DNA of 64,000 nucleotides from Alteromonas genovensis (GCF_010500895.1 NZ_JAAAWO010000002.1:310001-374000), one strand, 5' to 3'; shown: positions 36,398 through 45,208, numbered from the stretch's first letter. Notes: generated from the sequence alone by a model not told the origin. Made by a program: numbers and translations.

Positions 36398-37495
36398 ATG
36401 AAAAAGAATATCGAACCCTGCTACTACGGTGATTATTTACAACTGGATAAAATTCTTGGTGCACAAAAACTTCAAAGTGCGAAATATTCAGATGCGGCTC
36501 ATGAAGAGATGCTGTTTATCATAGTGCACCAAGTTTACGAACTCTGGTTTAAACAAATATTGCACGAATTAAACGCAACCATAGATACCTTCAATCAAAA
36601 GGTAGTAAAAGACCAACAGCTTACACAAGTTGTCCACCGTCTTCAGCGAGTCATTACTATACAGCGATTAATGAACGATCAAATTGCTGTAATGGAAACT
36701 ATGACACCACAGCAGTTCCTGTCATTCAGAGATTATCTTGTACCTGCGTCTGGCTTTCAAAGCATCCAATTTAAGCGCTTAGAAATATCGCTGGGGTTAA
36801 AGCGTGAGTTTCGGGTGGATTTTGATAAGCAAAGTTTCTATAGCCGATTAAGCGACGATGACAGAGCATTATTAGAAGGCTTAGAAGCAAAGCCAAGTTT
36901 ATTTGACCTTGTAGATAAATGGCTATCGAGAATGCCGCTGCTAAAAACAGATGACTTTGACTTTTGGCACTATTACAAACAAGCCACCGATGAAATGCTA
37001 AGCGACGACCACGAGACGATATCTACCAACGATACGCTCTCGACAACAGATAAGCGCCAAGAGTTAAAAGACTGGCAGTCGACTAAAGAAAACTTTGATG
37101 CGCTTTTTGATCACGCAAAATTTGAAGCGCTTCGCAAAGAAGATAAGTTTAGGTTGAGTCACGAGGCGTTATTGTCTGCACTATTTATAAAGCAGTATTC
37201 AGAGGAGCCCGTTTTTAATCTTCCATTTCAACTTATCACTGCACTGACTGAAATTGATGAACAATTAACTATCTGGCGTTATCGTCATGCCATGATGGTG
37301 CAACGAATGCTGGGTACCAAAATCGGTACAGGTGGGTCTTCTGGTCATCACTATTTAAAACGCACTACTGAGTCTAATCGCATATTTCTCGATTTTTTCA
37401 ACATGGCTACTTTTTTGTTGCCAAAATCGGCCTTACCCGAGTTACCGAATGCCATAAAACGAAAGCTTGGATTTTATTTAAATTCGGTAAATTAG
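36398..37495 (+). CDS. kynA: Tryptophan 2,3-dioxygenase
   Basis: A 365-residue heme enzyme that opens the tryptophan indole ring to N-formylkynurenine. The start ATG 36398 has AGAGAAG upstream and gives the standard beginning (NIEPCYYGDYLQLDKILGAQ); an in-frame GTG at 36317 would add 27 residues unlike the family. The substrate region EEMLFIIVHQVYELWFKQILHEL, the heme-ligand segment WRYRHAMMVQRMLG and the GTGGSSGHHYL signature are all present. No other kynurenine-pathway gene is nearby. Confidence 0.95.
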   Translation: MKKNIEPCYYGDYLQLDKILGAQKLQSAKYSDAAHEEMLFIIVHQVYELWFKQILHELNATIDTFNQKVVKDQQLTQVVHRLQRVITIQRLMNDQIAVMETMTPQQFLSFRDYLVPASGFQSIQFKRLEISLGLKREFRVDFDKQSFYSRLSDDDRALLEGLEAKPSLFDLVDKWLSRMPLLKTDDFDFWHYYKQATDEMLSDDHETISTNDTLSTTDKRQELKDWQSTKENFDALFDHAKFEALRKEDKFRLSHEALLSALFIKQYSEEPVFNLPFQLITALTEIDEQLTIWRYRHAMMVQRMLGTKIGTGGSSGHHYLKRTTESNRIFLDFFNMATFLLPKSALPELPNAIKRKLGFYLNSVN

Positions 37496-37557
37496 AGTTG
37501 AGAGCTATACCTTCCTTTAGTATATGACGTTGTTAACAAATTCTGGTAAATTGCAGC

Positions 37558-37597
37558 TGTGACTAATTATTATACATTCGTATAAAAAATAGTCACA
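37558..37597. promoter_or_regulatory. 40-base interrupted palindrome upstream of a TonB-dependent receptor
   Basis: TGTGACTA (37558-37565) and TAGTCACA (37590-37597) are exact complements. Inside them TTATAC (37570-37575) and GTATAA (37580-37585) also pair. No T-run follows, so it is not a standard terminator. It could be an operator or an RNA hairpin at the end of the kynA transcript. Confidence 0.5.
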
Positions 37598-37705
37598 CAT
37601 TAAGAAAAATGTAATAAACGTGTGTTTCGTACGCAAGGCTTTACAATTCGTGACTTTGTTCAAAAAAAAATTGAACTTTTCAGCAAACACTTGTGCCACT
37701 GCGTA

Positions 37706-37734
37706 TTGACCCCCAGTCGTTTTTTGTATTCTAT
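37706..37734 (+). promoter_or_regulatory. Candidate promoter of the 1088-residue receptor
   Basis: TTGACC (37706-37711) is followed 17 bases later by TTCTAT, about 85 bases before the ATG. The paralogous receptor at 63809 has the same TTGACC to TATAG layout at nearly the same distance. Confidence 0.45.
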
Positions 37735-37819
37735 AGAGGCTGGGCGAAAGCCTTACAAAAATATTCGCAAAAGCGAAAAAACACACACAGATAAAAATAC
37801 TAGGTCCAGGGAGACTTAC

Positions 37820-40800
37820 ATGTTTAAAAATTCTAAGTTGGCTACGTCAGTCAAGTTAGCTTGCGTATTTGGTTCTGCACTCGCAGTATCAGCAAGTAAC
37901 CTTGCATTGGCACAAGAGGTCACTAACGACGACGCAACTGCTGATGAAGCAGTTGAAAAAATCACGGTTACGGGTTCTCGTATACGCCGCGTTGAGCTGA
38001 GCGAGAGTGCACCTGTATTTTCATTTGGTGAACAAGATCTAGATGTGCGCGGCTTCACAAACGCTGCAGATCTTCTGAACGCATCTCCATTGTTTGGTGG
38101 CTCACTAACTCCTGCTGGCGCACAGGACGCTGAGAATGCTGGTCAAAACCAAGCAAACTTGTTTGACCTTGGAACCTCACGAACGCTTACACTAGTAAAT
38201 GGTAAGCGTTTTGTAAGTTCTCAATCTGCTTCTCAGGGTGGCTCCCAGGTTGACATTAACGCTATACCAGTTGCGCTTATTGAACGTATTGAAGTGGTTC
38301 CGCTTACCGGTGCAGCAACTTACGGCGCAGACGCAATTGCAGGTACGGTTAACGTAATCTTGAAAGATGATTATGAAGGATTTGAGGTTACTGCACAGTA
38401 CGATGGCAATGAAGATGGTAATGCCAGAACTTTTCAAGTTAGCGCATTAGGCGGCGGTAACTTCGACGATGGTCGCGGTAATATAACTTTCGGTATTGAG
38501 TATACACGAAACAATGGTTTGCTTCTGTGCGACCAGGATTTCTTATGCAACAACAACCCGGGCTTTGATAACGCGCAAAATGAATTTTTAGATCTTGACG
38601 GTGACGGTTTACCGGATGACTTTAATGGTGACGGAACAGTTGACGCCGAAGATACAAGGTCTGTGCAGTTAGTTTATAATGAACTTAACCTGCAATTATT
38701 CTCAGAATTCGGCTCTATTACACCTGCTGGTGGTGGATTTCTGCCTGCATTCGGTTCTGGTGCGATGCCAGATGGTAGTTTCTACGAGTTTGCTCAGAAT
38801 GGTGACCTAAGACAGTGTCAACCTGGAACAAGACAAGCTCGCAGCTTGATTACACAAGGTGGTGAAGGCGTATGTGGTTTAGATTTCTTCGACAGCGTTG
38901 CGCAAATTCGCTCTCCTACCTCACGTATGAACACATACGCGTCATTCAATTATGACCTTGCAGATAATGTGAGAATTAAAAACGATTTCATGTATGCGAA
39001 CACAAAAGGAAGTGAATTGGTAAACCAAGGTGGTTTCCAAACCGGTTTCTTCGGCGGGACATCTGCTGCTATTAACATGAGTATCAACAACCCATTCCTA
39101 TCTGAACAGGCGCGTTCAACGATAGTAAACACCGGTTACGACGCAGACAATTTCTCTGTTCATCGTTTCAACAATGATTTAGTGAGCCTCGGTGGCAACT
39201 CAAACGAAACACACGTTTGGCGTGCAAGCAGTATGTTAGAGGGTGAATTTGAAGCTTTAGACAGGGATTTCTACTGGGATGTGTCAGTCGTACATGGTCG
39301 CTCTGATATTAATATCAGAACGACAGGTATTGTCGATGGTCGCTTCCTCAATGCGGTAGATGCACAGCGTGTCGACGACACTATGCTTGAACGAATTCGT
39401 GATGAACAGGGTTTAGACACATTAGATGATGCGTTGGCTGCTCTACAGGGAGCTCGCTCTCAGTTCACAGGCGGTTTCCAGCGTGGAGATATTATCTGTG
39501 GTGCCTATGCAGATTTAGCGGCAGGAACACTAGAAGGATTTAACTCACGTGCTTCTGGTTCGGGTCTTGTTGATGAAGACCTTCCGTTCCTCGATGGCTG
39601 TCAGCCGCTCAACCTATTCGGGTCTCAAGCATCGCCTGAGGCACTAGACTTCATCACTGGTGGTTCGCAAATGTCTCAAGCGAGCAACCTACAAACTGTT
39701 TACACTGCAAACATTGGTGGTACAGCGTTCGAACTCCCTGCTGGTCCGTTAGACTTCGTAGTTGGTGTTGAGCGTCGCATTGAGAAAGGTGATTACGAAC
39801 CTGCTTTAGGTGGTCGTGTGCCAATCACCCGTTCTGCCATTGATCGCCCAGTGAGCGGTGGTTTCGATACCAACGAATATTATGTTGAAATTGTTGCTCC
39901 GGTTATCTCTGAGGATATGGATATTCCGTTTGTTAAATACTTTGAGCTGAGCGGCGCCTATCGTAATCAGGAGTTCAATACAAACGCACCACGTGGTTTT
40001 GATGACAGAACAACCGAGGAAGATGTATATCAAGCAAGTATGAAGTGGCAGGTTGTTGATGACCTATCGTTCCGCGCAACGTATGCAACAGCATTTAGAA
40101 ACCCATCTATTAATGAATTGTTCCAGCCGGAGCAACAAACTTTTATATTAGGTGATGACCCGTGTGACTCTCGTTCAGTTGGGGTTGGTCCTAACCCCTC
40201 TGTGAGAAAAGCAAACTGTGAGTCAGAAGGAATTGATACCGATACATTTATATCAAATATCCAAGATGGAACAATTCCAACAGGTATTATCTCTGGAAAT
40301 CCAGAGCTAGGGCCAGAGACAAACAAATCTTACTCATACGGCTTTGCATACACTCCTTCATACCTCGAAGGATTGCAGTTGAGCGTTGATTATTACAACT
40401 TAGAGATTGAAGATTTCATCGAACAAGTTGATTTTGAAACACTTGCTGCAGCTTGTTATGATTCGAATAACTTCCCGAATGAGCCTGCTTGTAACACGTT
40501 CCAACGTGGTGACGACTTCCAGGTAATTGAAGCACGTAACCAACCAGCGAACGTTGCTCTATCTACGTTTGAAGCAGTATCAATATCGTTATTCTATGCT
40601 CACGATCTAGGCGAGTACGGAAACCTTACTGTTAATTCTTCAACACAGCACAATATTACAAACGAGTTCCAGGCAACTTCTGCTGCTGAAGTAACGGAAG
40701 ATGTTGGTGATTTTGCAGATCCAGATTGGATTGGTACGGTTGATATCAACTGGTTATATGAAGACTGGATTGTAAGTCATCGTATTCGTTGGCAGAACCC

Positions 40801-41086
40801 AGTTAAAATTGATGCGTTAGATCAGCGTCTATACGCGGATAGTTATACTGAGCTTGAAGATGGTACTTTCCAAGGTAACTTCACCAACGAGACTGATTGG
40901 CGTGCGATTCATGAGCTAAGTATCGGATATACTCTGGATTCATCGACGAATATACAGCTGAACATACTGAACCTTCTTGATCGCAAACCAGACGAAAATG
41001 GCGATATTGCATTTGCTGCAGGCCATTTTGGTATTGACGAGCGTTTAGGCCGTCGATTCAGCCTACGTGTTAACCATAAGTTTTAA
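37820..41086 (+). CDS. Large TonB-dependent receptor with a calcium-loop-like insert
   Basis: A 1088-residue outer-membrane receptor. The ATG at 37820 has GGGAG upstream and opens a signal peptide ending ALAQEV. The TonB-box-like EKITVTGSRIRR, the plug (ADLLNASPLFGG, RTLTLVNGKRFV, VEVVPLTGAATYGADAIAGTVNVIL) and a barrel ending RRFSLRVNHKF are typical of the large Oar/saccharide-type receptors of Alteromonadales. Residues 258-278 are rich in Asp and Gly (DLDGDGLPDD, then NGDGTVDAED), resembling EF-hand-like calcium loops, in a barrel loop likely exposed outside. The ligand is unknown. The TonB2 operon begins 1 kb downstream. Confidence 0.93.
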   Translation: MFKNSKLATSVKLACVFGSALAVSASNLALAQEVTNDDATADEAVEKITVTGSRIRRVELSESAPVFSFGEQDLDVRGFTNAADLLNASPLFGGSLTPAGAQDAENAGQNQANLFDLGTSRTLTLVNGKRFVSSQSASQGGSQVDINAIPVALIERIEVVPLTGAATYGADAIAGTVNVILKDDYEGFEVTAQYDGNEDGNARTFQVSALGGGNFDDGRGNITFGIEYTRNNGLLLCDQDFLCNNNPGFDNAQNEFLDLDGDGLPDDFNGDGTVDAEDTRSVQLVYNELNLQLFSEFGSITPAGGGFLPAFGSGAMPDGSFYEFAQNGDLRQCQPGTRQARSLITQGGEGVCGLDFFDSVAQIRSPTSRMNTYASFNYDLADNVRIKNDFMYANTKGSELVNQGGFQTGFFGGTSAAINMSINNPFLSEQARSTIVNTGYDADNFSVHRFNNDLVSLGGNSNETHVWRASSMLEGEFEALDRDFYWDVSVVHGRSDINIRTTGIVDGRFLNAVDAQRVDDTMLERIRDEQGLDTLDDALAALQGARSQFTGGFQRGDIICGAYADLAAGTLEGFNSRASGSGLVDEDLPFLDGCQPLNLFGSQASPEALDFITGGSQMSQASNLQTVYTANIGGTAFELPAGPLDFVVGVERRIEKGDYEPALGGRVPITRSAIDRPVSGGFDTNEYYVEIVAPVISEDMDIPFVKYFELSGAYRNQEFNTNAPRGFDDRTTEEDVYQASMKWQVVDDLSFRATYATAFRNPSINELFQPEQQTFILGDDPCDSRSVGVGPNPSVRKANCESEGIDTDTFISNIQDGTIPTGIISGNPELGPETNKSYSYGFAYTPSYLEGLQLSVDYYNLEIEDFIEQVDFETLAAACYDSNNFPNEPACNTFQRGDDFQVIEARNQPANVALSTFEAVSISLFYAHDLGEYGNLTVNSSTQHNITNEFQATSAAEVTEDVGDFADPDWIGTVDINWLYEDWIVSHRIRWQNPVKIDALDQRLYADSYTELEDGTFQGNFTNETDWRAIHELSIGYTLDSSTNIQLNILNLLDRKPDENGDIAFAAGHFGIDERLGRRFSLRVNHKF

Positions 41087-41140
41087 GTAAAAAAGCTTAG
41101 TACTCTTCAATAAATATATTGCGGAGTATGAAAAGTAAAC

Positions 41141-41171
41141 AAAGCCGCCCTTTTTCGAAGGGCGGCTTTTT
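41141..41171 (+). terminator. Terminator after the receptor gene
   Basis: AAAGCCGCCCTT (41141-41152) pairs with AAGGGCGGCTTT (41158-41169), a perfect 12-base-pair stem, followed by T residues. Confidence 0.93.
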
Positions 41172-41224
41172 CATTTTGATTTCCTCGTCACTTCTAACTC
41201 AAAAAACTTCGTGTTTGCGACATT

Positions 41225-41836
41225 TTGTCTTTTGAAGAAGCAGCTCACTTATACCAAGCGTTGAGTGAAAATGTGACGTTCGATACTGCTATGGCGGTTG
41301 ATGGCAGAAATATAGTGGTCTCTGCTGAAGAGTGGAAAGCATTGAAGGACGAACAAAGAAAGCAAATCTATTTTAATCTCATGGAAAATGCGGCGAAAGG
41401 AAATGGCTTTTCTTACGGGCGGCGCTACATTACTGAAAGTGAGGCTAATACAGTACTCAACAACTTCTTTTCAGCGTTAAATAGCGAAAGGGTATTAAGC
41501 GCTATGAGTGAAATGACTGGGATGGGAGATTTGAATTATGCCAGTATGCAGGCTACGCGGTTTGTACCTGGCCAATTTCTTACTCGTCACAAAGATGTGG
41601 TGGAACAAGAAGGAAGAAAATTAGCTTACGTATTTAACTTGTCGCCAGAATGGCATCCAGACTGGGGCGGATTGCTGCAATTCTTTAATGAAGATGGTGC
41701 TACCACTGAAAGTTGGACTCCGAATTTTAATACCCTAAGCTTATTCACAGTAGAAAATATTCACAGCGTAACTTATCTCACACCGTTTGCTAAAAAACCA
41801 CGATATGCTCTTACAGGCTGGTTTGGTAAACGATAA
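41225..41836 (+). CDS. 2OG-Fe(II) oxygenase, prolyl 4-hydroxylase-like
   Basis: A 203-residue cytosolic dioxygenase if begun at TTG 41225. The iron triad is visible: RHKDV (His-X-Asp) and IHSV (distal His), and the 2-oxoglutarate arginine lies in KPRYALTGWF. YVFNLSPEWHPDWGGLLQFF is typical of the prolyl-4-hydroxylase-like family. The start is doubtful: no Shine-Dalgarno precedes TTG, and similarity to family N-termini appears to run on through the codons upstream (LRVCDIL) to a stop at 41195. So the gene is either translated from an unusual start or has lost its 5' end. The substrate is unknown. Confidence 0.75.
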   Translation: MSFEEAAHLYQALSENVTFDTAMAVDGRNIVVSAEEWKALKDEQRKQIYFNLMENAAKGNGFSYGRRYITESEANTVLNNFFSALNSERVLSAMSEMTGMGDLNYASMQATRFVPGQFLTRHKDVVEQEGRKLAYVFNLSPEWHPDWGGLLQFFNEDGATTESWTPNFNTLSLFTVENIHSVTYLTPFAKKPRYALTGWFGKR

Positions 41837-42135
41837 CGCAACAAATCTAAAATAGAAAACGTGTGAAACTTTAAATGGGTAAGTAACAAAACCAAAGTAC
41901 GAAGTTGTACGTTCCGGGGTGTCTGTTTTTTGTTCAGACAACGCCTCATTTCAATGGTGTAAACATAGTGTTGCTTGACTAACCCTCACATTCCGTGTGA
42001 GTATAATAGGTTCGTAGTGCTGGTTAGCGCCTCATGTACTACATATTTGAAACAACATTGTAAAAATTTAATACGCCCCTTGCCCGAATATTTTCCTATC
42101 GGCGAGGATTCAAATAAGAAATTTGGTTGGGAACT
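41837..42135 (+). other. Gap before the TonB2 operon
   Basis: About 299 bases without a gene. It holds a palindrome and -10 element (41985-42007) described separately, and the leader of the operon. Confidence 0.5.
41985..42007 (+). promoter_or_regulatory. Palindrome overlapping the TonB2 operon promoter
   Basis: CTCACA and TGTGAG flank a five-base spacer (41985-42001) and are followed directly by a perfect TATAAT (42002-42007). A TTGACT lies 21 bases upstream of the -10 (41975-41980), longer than usual, so activation may be needed or the -35 is not used. A protein bound to the dyad would cover the promoter spacer. Confidence 0.5.
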
Positions 42136-42906
42136 ATGTCCAAAATGAGCAAGAGAACTCTTATTGCTTCTACTGTTATAGGTGCATTCGCACTAACAGG
42201 TAGCGCAGTCTCTGCAGATACCCTTGATGATCTTCACAGAGAAGAAGCAAAAATTCATGCGGCTGCAGCGAAATCGCAAGAAAAAATCAACACGTTGTTT
42301 GAACAATCTCAAGAACTACTTGTTGAGTATCGTCAAACAGTAGACCAGACAGAAAACCTCAAAATCTACAATGATTATCTAGCTAGCCTTGTTGCTGACC
42401 AGCAGCGCGGTATCAATTCATTGCAACGTCAAATTGACAGCATTGAAGAAACAAAGCAGGGCATCGTTCCGCTTATGTTCCGCATGATTGATAGCCTAGA
42501 GAAGTTTATCAAACTAGATCGTCCTATTCACTTAGACGAGCGTCTTCAGCGCGTTGAGCGTCTTCGCGACCTAATGGCTAACTCTAACGTTACTGTATCA
42601 GAGCAGTTCCGCCAGGTACTTGAAGCGTACCTTGTAGAAGTTGAATACGGTACTAAAATCAATTCATACCAAGGTACAATCGATGATGCAGGTACAGAAG
42701 TAACTGTTGATTTCTTTAACCTTGGTCGTGCAGCACTGCTTGCGCTTTCTCTTGATCAAACTCACGCGTGGGTTTGGAACAACGAGAGCCGTGCATGGGA
42801 AAAACTTGGTGATGAATATCTTTCATCAGTTGTTGATGCAGTTAAGATGGCTAATGGCGTCGTTCCTGCAGATCTCATCAAACTACCAATTAGTGCAGCG
42901 GAGTAA
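42136..42906 (+). CDS. DUF3450 family periplasmic protein
   Basis: A 256-residue protein with a signal peptide (ALTGSAVSADT) and a long coiled coil (roughly residues 22-115: EEAKIHAAAAKSQEKINTLFEQ and onward). The central IDSLEKFIKLDRPIHLDERLQRVERL is the DUF3450 hallmark, and the C-terminal part (WVWNNESRAWEKLGDEYLSSV) is also conserved. DUF3450 genes regularly precede the long ExbB, ExbB, ExbD, TonB set in marine gammaproteobacteria, so it is thought to serve that complex, perhaps as a periplasmic spacer. ATG at 42136 is chosen over a TTG at 42127. Confidence 0.88.
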   Translation: MSKMSKRTLIASTVIGAFALTGSAVSADTLDDLHREEAKIHAAAAKSQEKINTLFEQSQELLVEYRQTVDQTENLKIYNDYLASLVADQQRGINSLQRQIDSIEETKQGIVPLMFRMIDSLEKFIKLDRPIHLDERLQRVERLRDLMANSNVTVSEQFRQVLEAYLVEVEYGTKINSYQGTIDDAGTEVTVDFFNLGRAALLALSLDQTHAWVWNNESRAWEKLGDEYLSSVVDAVKMANGVVPADLIKLPISAAE

Positions 42907-42912
42907 TAGTTA

Positions 42913-44271
42913 ATGAAACCAGTATTCAAATCTCTTTTAGCCGCTGTGACAGTTGCAGTTGCGGCAACCGGAGCACAGGCTCAGGAAGCAAAGAGCCTTA
43001 AGGATCTGCTTGACCAGGTTCAGCAAAACCGTGTTTCTGAAGCGCGCTTAGACAAGCAACGTGAGGCTGAGTTTCAGTCTGCTCGTGCTGACAAGCAAGC
43101 GCTTCTAAGAAAAGCACAAAACGAACTCAAAGCAGAAGAAAATCGTGGCGATCGTCTACAACAGCAATTTTCTGACAACGAAGTAACGTTGAATGAAAAA
43201 GCGGCTGAACTAGACCAGGCTACAGGTACTCTTGGTGAAATGTTTGGTGTTGTACGTCAAGCGTCATCAGAAGCATTTGGTCGTATTTCTACGTCAATTG
43301 TAAGTGCTCAATACGCAGGTCGTGGTGAGTTTCTTGCAGCAATGTCAGAAGATTCTAAAGGTCTTCCGAACATTCAAGAACTAGAAGACCTATGGTTTGC
43401 ACTTCAGAAAGAAATGACTGAAGGCGGTGAAGTTGTTAAGTTTACTACTGAAGTTGTAAACCTAGACGGCGGTTCATCTCAACAAGAAATTGTACGTGTA
43501 GGTACGTTTAACCTTGTTGGTGCAGACGGTTACCTTGCATACGACGCAGAAGCAGAAGTTGTACAGCCTCTTGGCCGTCAGCCAGATGGTCACTTTGTAT
43601 CTTCAGCAAATGACTTAGTATCTGCTACTTCTGGCCTAGTTCCTTTTTATGCTGACCCTTCTCAAGGTGCGATCCTTGGTCTGTTAAAGCAGAAAGCAAC
43701 TATGTCTGAGCGCTATCACGCTGGTGGACCGGTAGGTTACACAATAACAGTGATGCTAGTTATCGGTTTGCTTATCGGCGTTTACAAGCTAGTTACGCTT
43801 ACTGTTGTTGGCGGCAAAATGCGCTCACAGCTTAAAAACGTAAACAACCCGTCTGAAGGCAACCCTCTTGGTCGTATTCTTAAAGTATACGGTGAGAACA
43901 AAAATGCCGACGCAGAAAACTTAGAACTTAAACTTGATGAAGCTATCCTTCGTGAACTTCCACGTATCGAAAGCGGCATCAACGTAATTAAGATTTTTGC
44001 AGCGATTGCACCTCTACTAGGTCTACTTGGTACAGTACTTGGTATGATTGAGACATTCCAAACTATCACATTGTTCGGTACTGGTGACCCACGCATGATG
44101 GCAGGAAGTATCTCAATGGCTCTTGTAACTACAGCTCAGGGTATCATAGCGGCACTACCGCTAATCCTTACTCACAGCATCGTAGCTTCTCGCAGCAAGT
44201 CAATCATCCATATTCTTGATGAGCAAACTGCGGGTATCGTAGCTGCTCACTCAGAGTCGGAGAAGGCGTAA
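42913..44271 (+). CDS. TtpC-like MotA/TolQ/ExbB proton channel family protein
   Basis: A 452-residue protein, much longer than ExbB. After a signal peptide (VAATGAQAQE) comes a periplasmic coiled coil (residues about 30-110) and a beta-rich part, then three membrane segments with the ExbB/TolQ core: VIKIFAAIAPLLGLLGTVLGMIETF and MAGSISMALVTTAQGIIAALPLIL. In Vibrio the equivalent TtpC is needed for TonB2 function; it probably spans the periplasm and aids TonB2. It follows DUF3450 by six bases and precedes exbB2 by one base. Confidence 0.92.
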   Translation: MKPVFKSLLAAVTVAVAATGAQAQEAKSLKDLLDQVQQNRVSEARLDKQREAEFQSARADKQALLRKAQNELKAEENRGDRLQQQFSDNEVTLNEKAAELDQATGTLGEMFGVVRQASSEAFGRISTSIVSAQYAGRGEFLAAMSEDSKGLPNIQELEDLWFALQKEMTEGGEVVKFTTEVVNLDGGSSQQEIVRVGTFNLVGADGYLAYDAEAEVVQPLGRQPDGHFVSSANDLVSATSGLVPFYADPSQGAILGLLKQKATMSERYHAGGPVGYTITVMLVIGLLIGVYKLVTLTVVGGKMRSQLKNVNNPSEGNPLGRILKVYGENKNADAENLELKLDEAILRELPRIESGINVIKIFAAIAPLLGLLGTVLGMIETFQTITLFGTGDPRMMAGSISMALVTTAQGIIAALPLILTHSIVASRSKSIIHILDEQTAGIVAAHSESEKA

Positions 44272-44272
44272 T

Positions 44273-44797
44273 ATGAATTACCTGATTGGATTATTTGAAT
44301 CGGTCAGGGACTTTATCGCTACCGGCGGTGACGTGCTTTACTTCGTCGCTGCCGCGCTCTTTCTCATGTGGGTTTTAATGATTGAGCGTTATTGGTATTT
44401 AACCTCTGTTTTTCCAAAGGTGAAGAAAAACATCATCGCTAATTGGGATGCACGAGCAGATACTACTTCATGGTATGCGCATAGAATCCGTGACGCGTGG
44501 ATTTCTCAAGCGTCAGACGACTTAACCGCAAGAATGCTAATCATAAGAACGATTATTGCAATGTGTCCTTTAATAGGGCTACTTGGAACAGTAACCGGGA
44601 TGATCAGCGTTTTCGAGACAATGGCCACACAAGGAACCAGTAATGCACGTCTTATGGCATCTGGTATCTCTATGGCTACAATCCCGACAATGGCGGGAAT
44701 GGTAGCGGCGCTATCTGGGCTGTTTATCAGTTCACGTCTTGAAGCGAAAGTGAAGCTGGCAAGAGAAGGGCTAGTTGATAGCCTGCCACATCATTAG
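44273..44797 (+). CDS. ExbB-type proton channel subunit (TonB2 system)
   Basis: A 174-residue inner-membrane ExbB. The first membrane segment follows a short leader (GDVLYFVAAALFLMWVLMIERYWYL). The channel helices contain IIAMCPLIGLLGTVTGMISVFETMATQG and MASGISMATIPTMAGMVAALSGLF with conserved threonine residues. With ExbD it uses the proton gradient to move TonB. The start follows the preceding stop by one base. Confidence 0.94.
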   Translation: MNYLIGLFESVRDFIATGGDVLYFVAAALFLMWVLMIERYWYLTSVFPKVKKNIIANWDARADTTSWYAHRIRDAWISQASDDLTARMLIIRTIIAMCPLIGLLGTVTGMISVFETMATQGTSNARLMASGISMATIPTMAGMVAALSGLFISSRLEAKVKLAREGLVDSLPHH

Positions 44798-44808
44798 AGA
44801 GAGAGATT

Positions 44809-45207
44809 ATGCCTCGAAAAGTCAGAACCGAGGAAGAAGATGCACAGATTGACATGACTCCCATGTTGGATATTGTCTTTATCATGCTTATCTTCTTCAT
44901 CGTTACCACTGTTTTCGTTAAAGAAGCAGGGATTGAAGTTAACAAGCCAGACGCGAGTCAGGCGGTTCTTCACAAAAACGCAAACATCTTTATCGCCGTA
45001 ACGGAAGATGGGAATGTTTGGTTAGATAAACGTGAAGTAGCGCCAGATAGCGTAAGAGCGAATATAGAAAGACTGCTTACCGAGCAGCCAACTGACTATG
45101 TAATCATTCAAGCTGATGTTAAAGCGAAGCATGGTTTAGTAGTTGAAATCATGGATCAGGTTAAAGCCGCTGGCGTTGACCGAGTCTCGGTAGCGGCAAG
45201 GGGATAA
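44809..45207 (+). CDS. ExbD/TolR family protein (TonB2 system)
   Basis: A 132-residue protein: short cytosolic N-terminus, one membrane segment with the essential proton-carrying aspartate (DMTPMLDIVFIMLIFFIVTT), then a periplasmic domain ending KHGLVVEIMDQVKAAGVDRVSVAA. A GAGAGAG Shine-Dalgarno precedes the start. Partner of the upstream ExbB. Confidence 0.95.
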   Translation: MPRKVRTEEEDAQIDMTPMLDIVFIMLIFFIVTTVFVKEAGIEVNKPDASQAVLHKNANIFIAVTEDGNVWLDKREVAPDSVRANIERLLTEQPTDYVIIQADVKAKHGLVVEIMDQVKAAGVDRVSVAARG

Positions 45208-45208
45208 G

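Larger units (their letters stand above)
37496..37819 (+). other. Gap between kynA and a receptor gene
   Basis: This 324-base region carries a 40-base interrupted palindrome (37558-37597), a promoter-like pair near 37706-37734 and the receptor leader ending in GTCCAGGGAGAC. The frame open from GTG 37622 continues into the receptor but precedes its signal peptide, so I treat it as untranslated. Confidence 0.6.

Noticed and set aside
37622-37819. An N-terminal extension of the large receptor from GTG 37622
   Set aside because: The ATG at 37820 has a good ribosome site and opens directly into a signal peptide. An extension of 66 residues before a signal peptide would prevent export.
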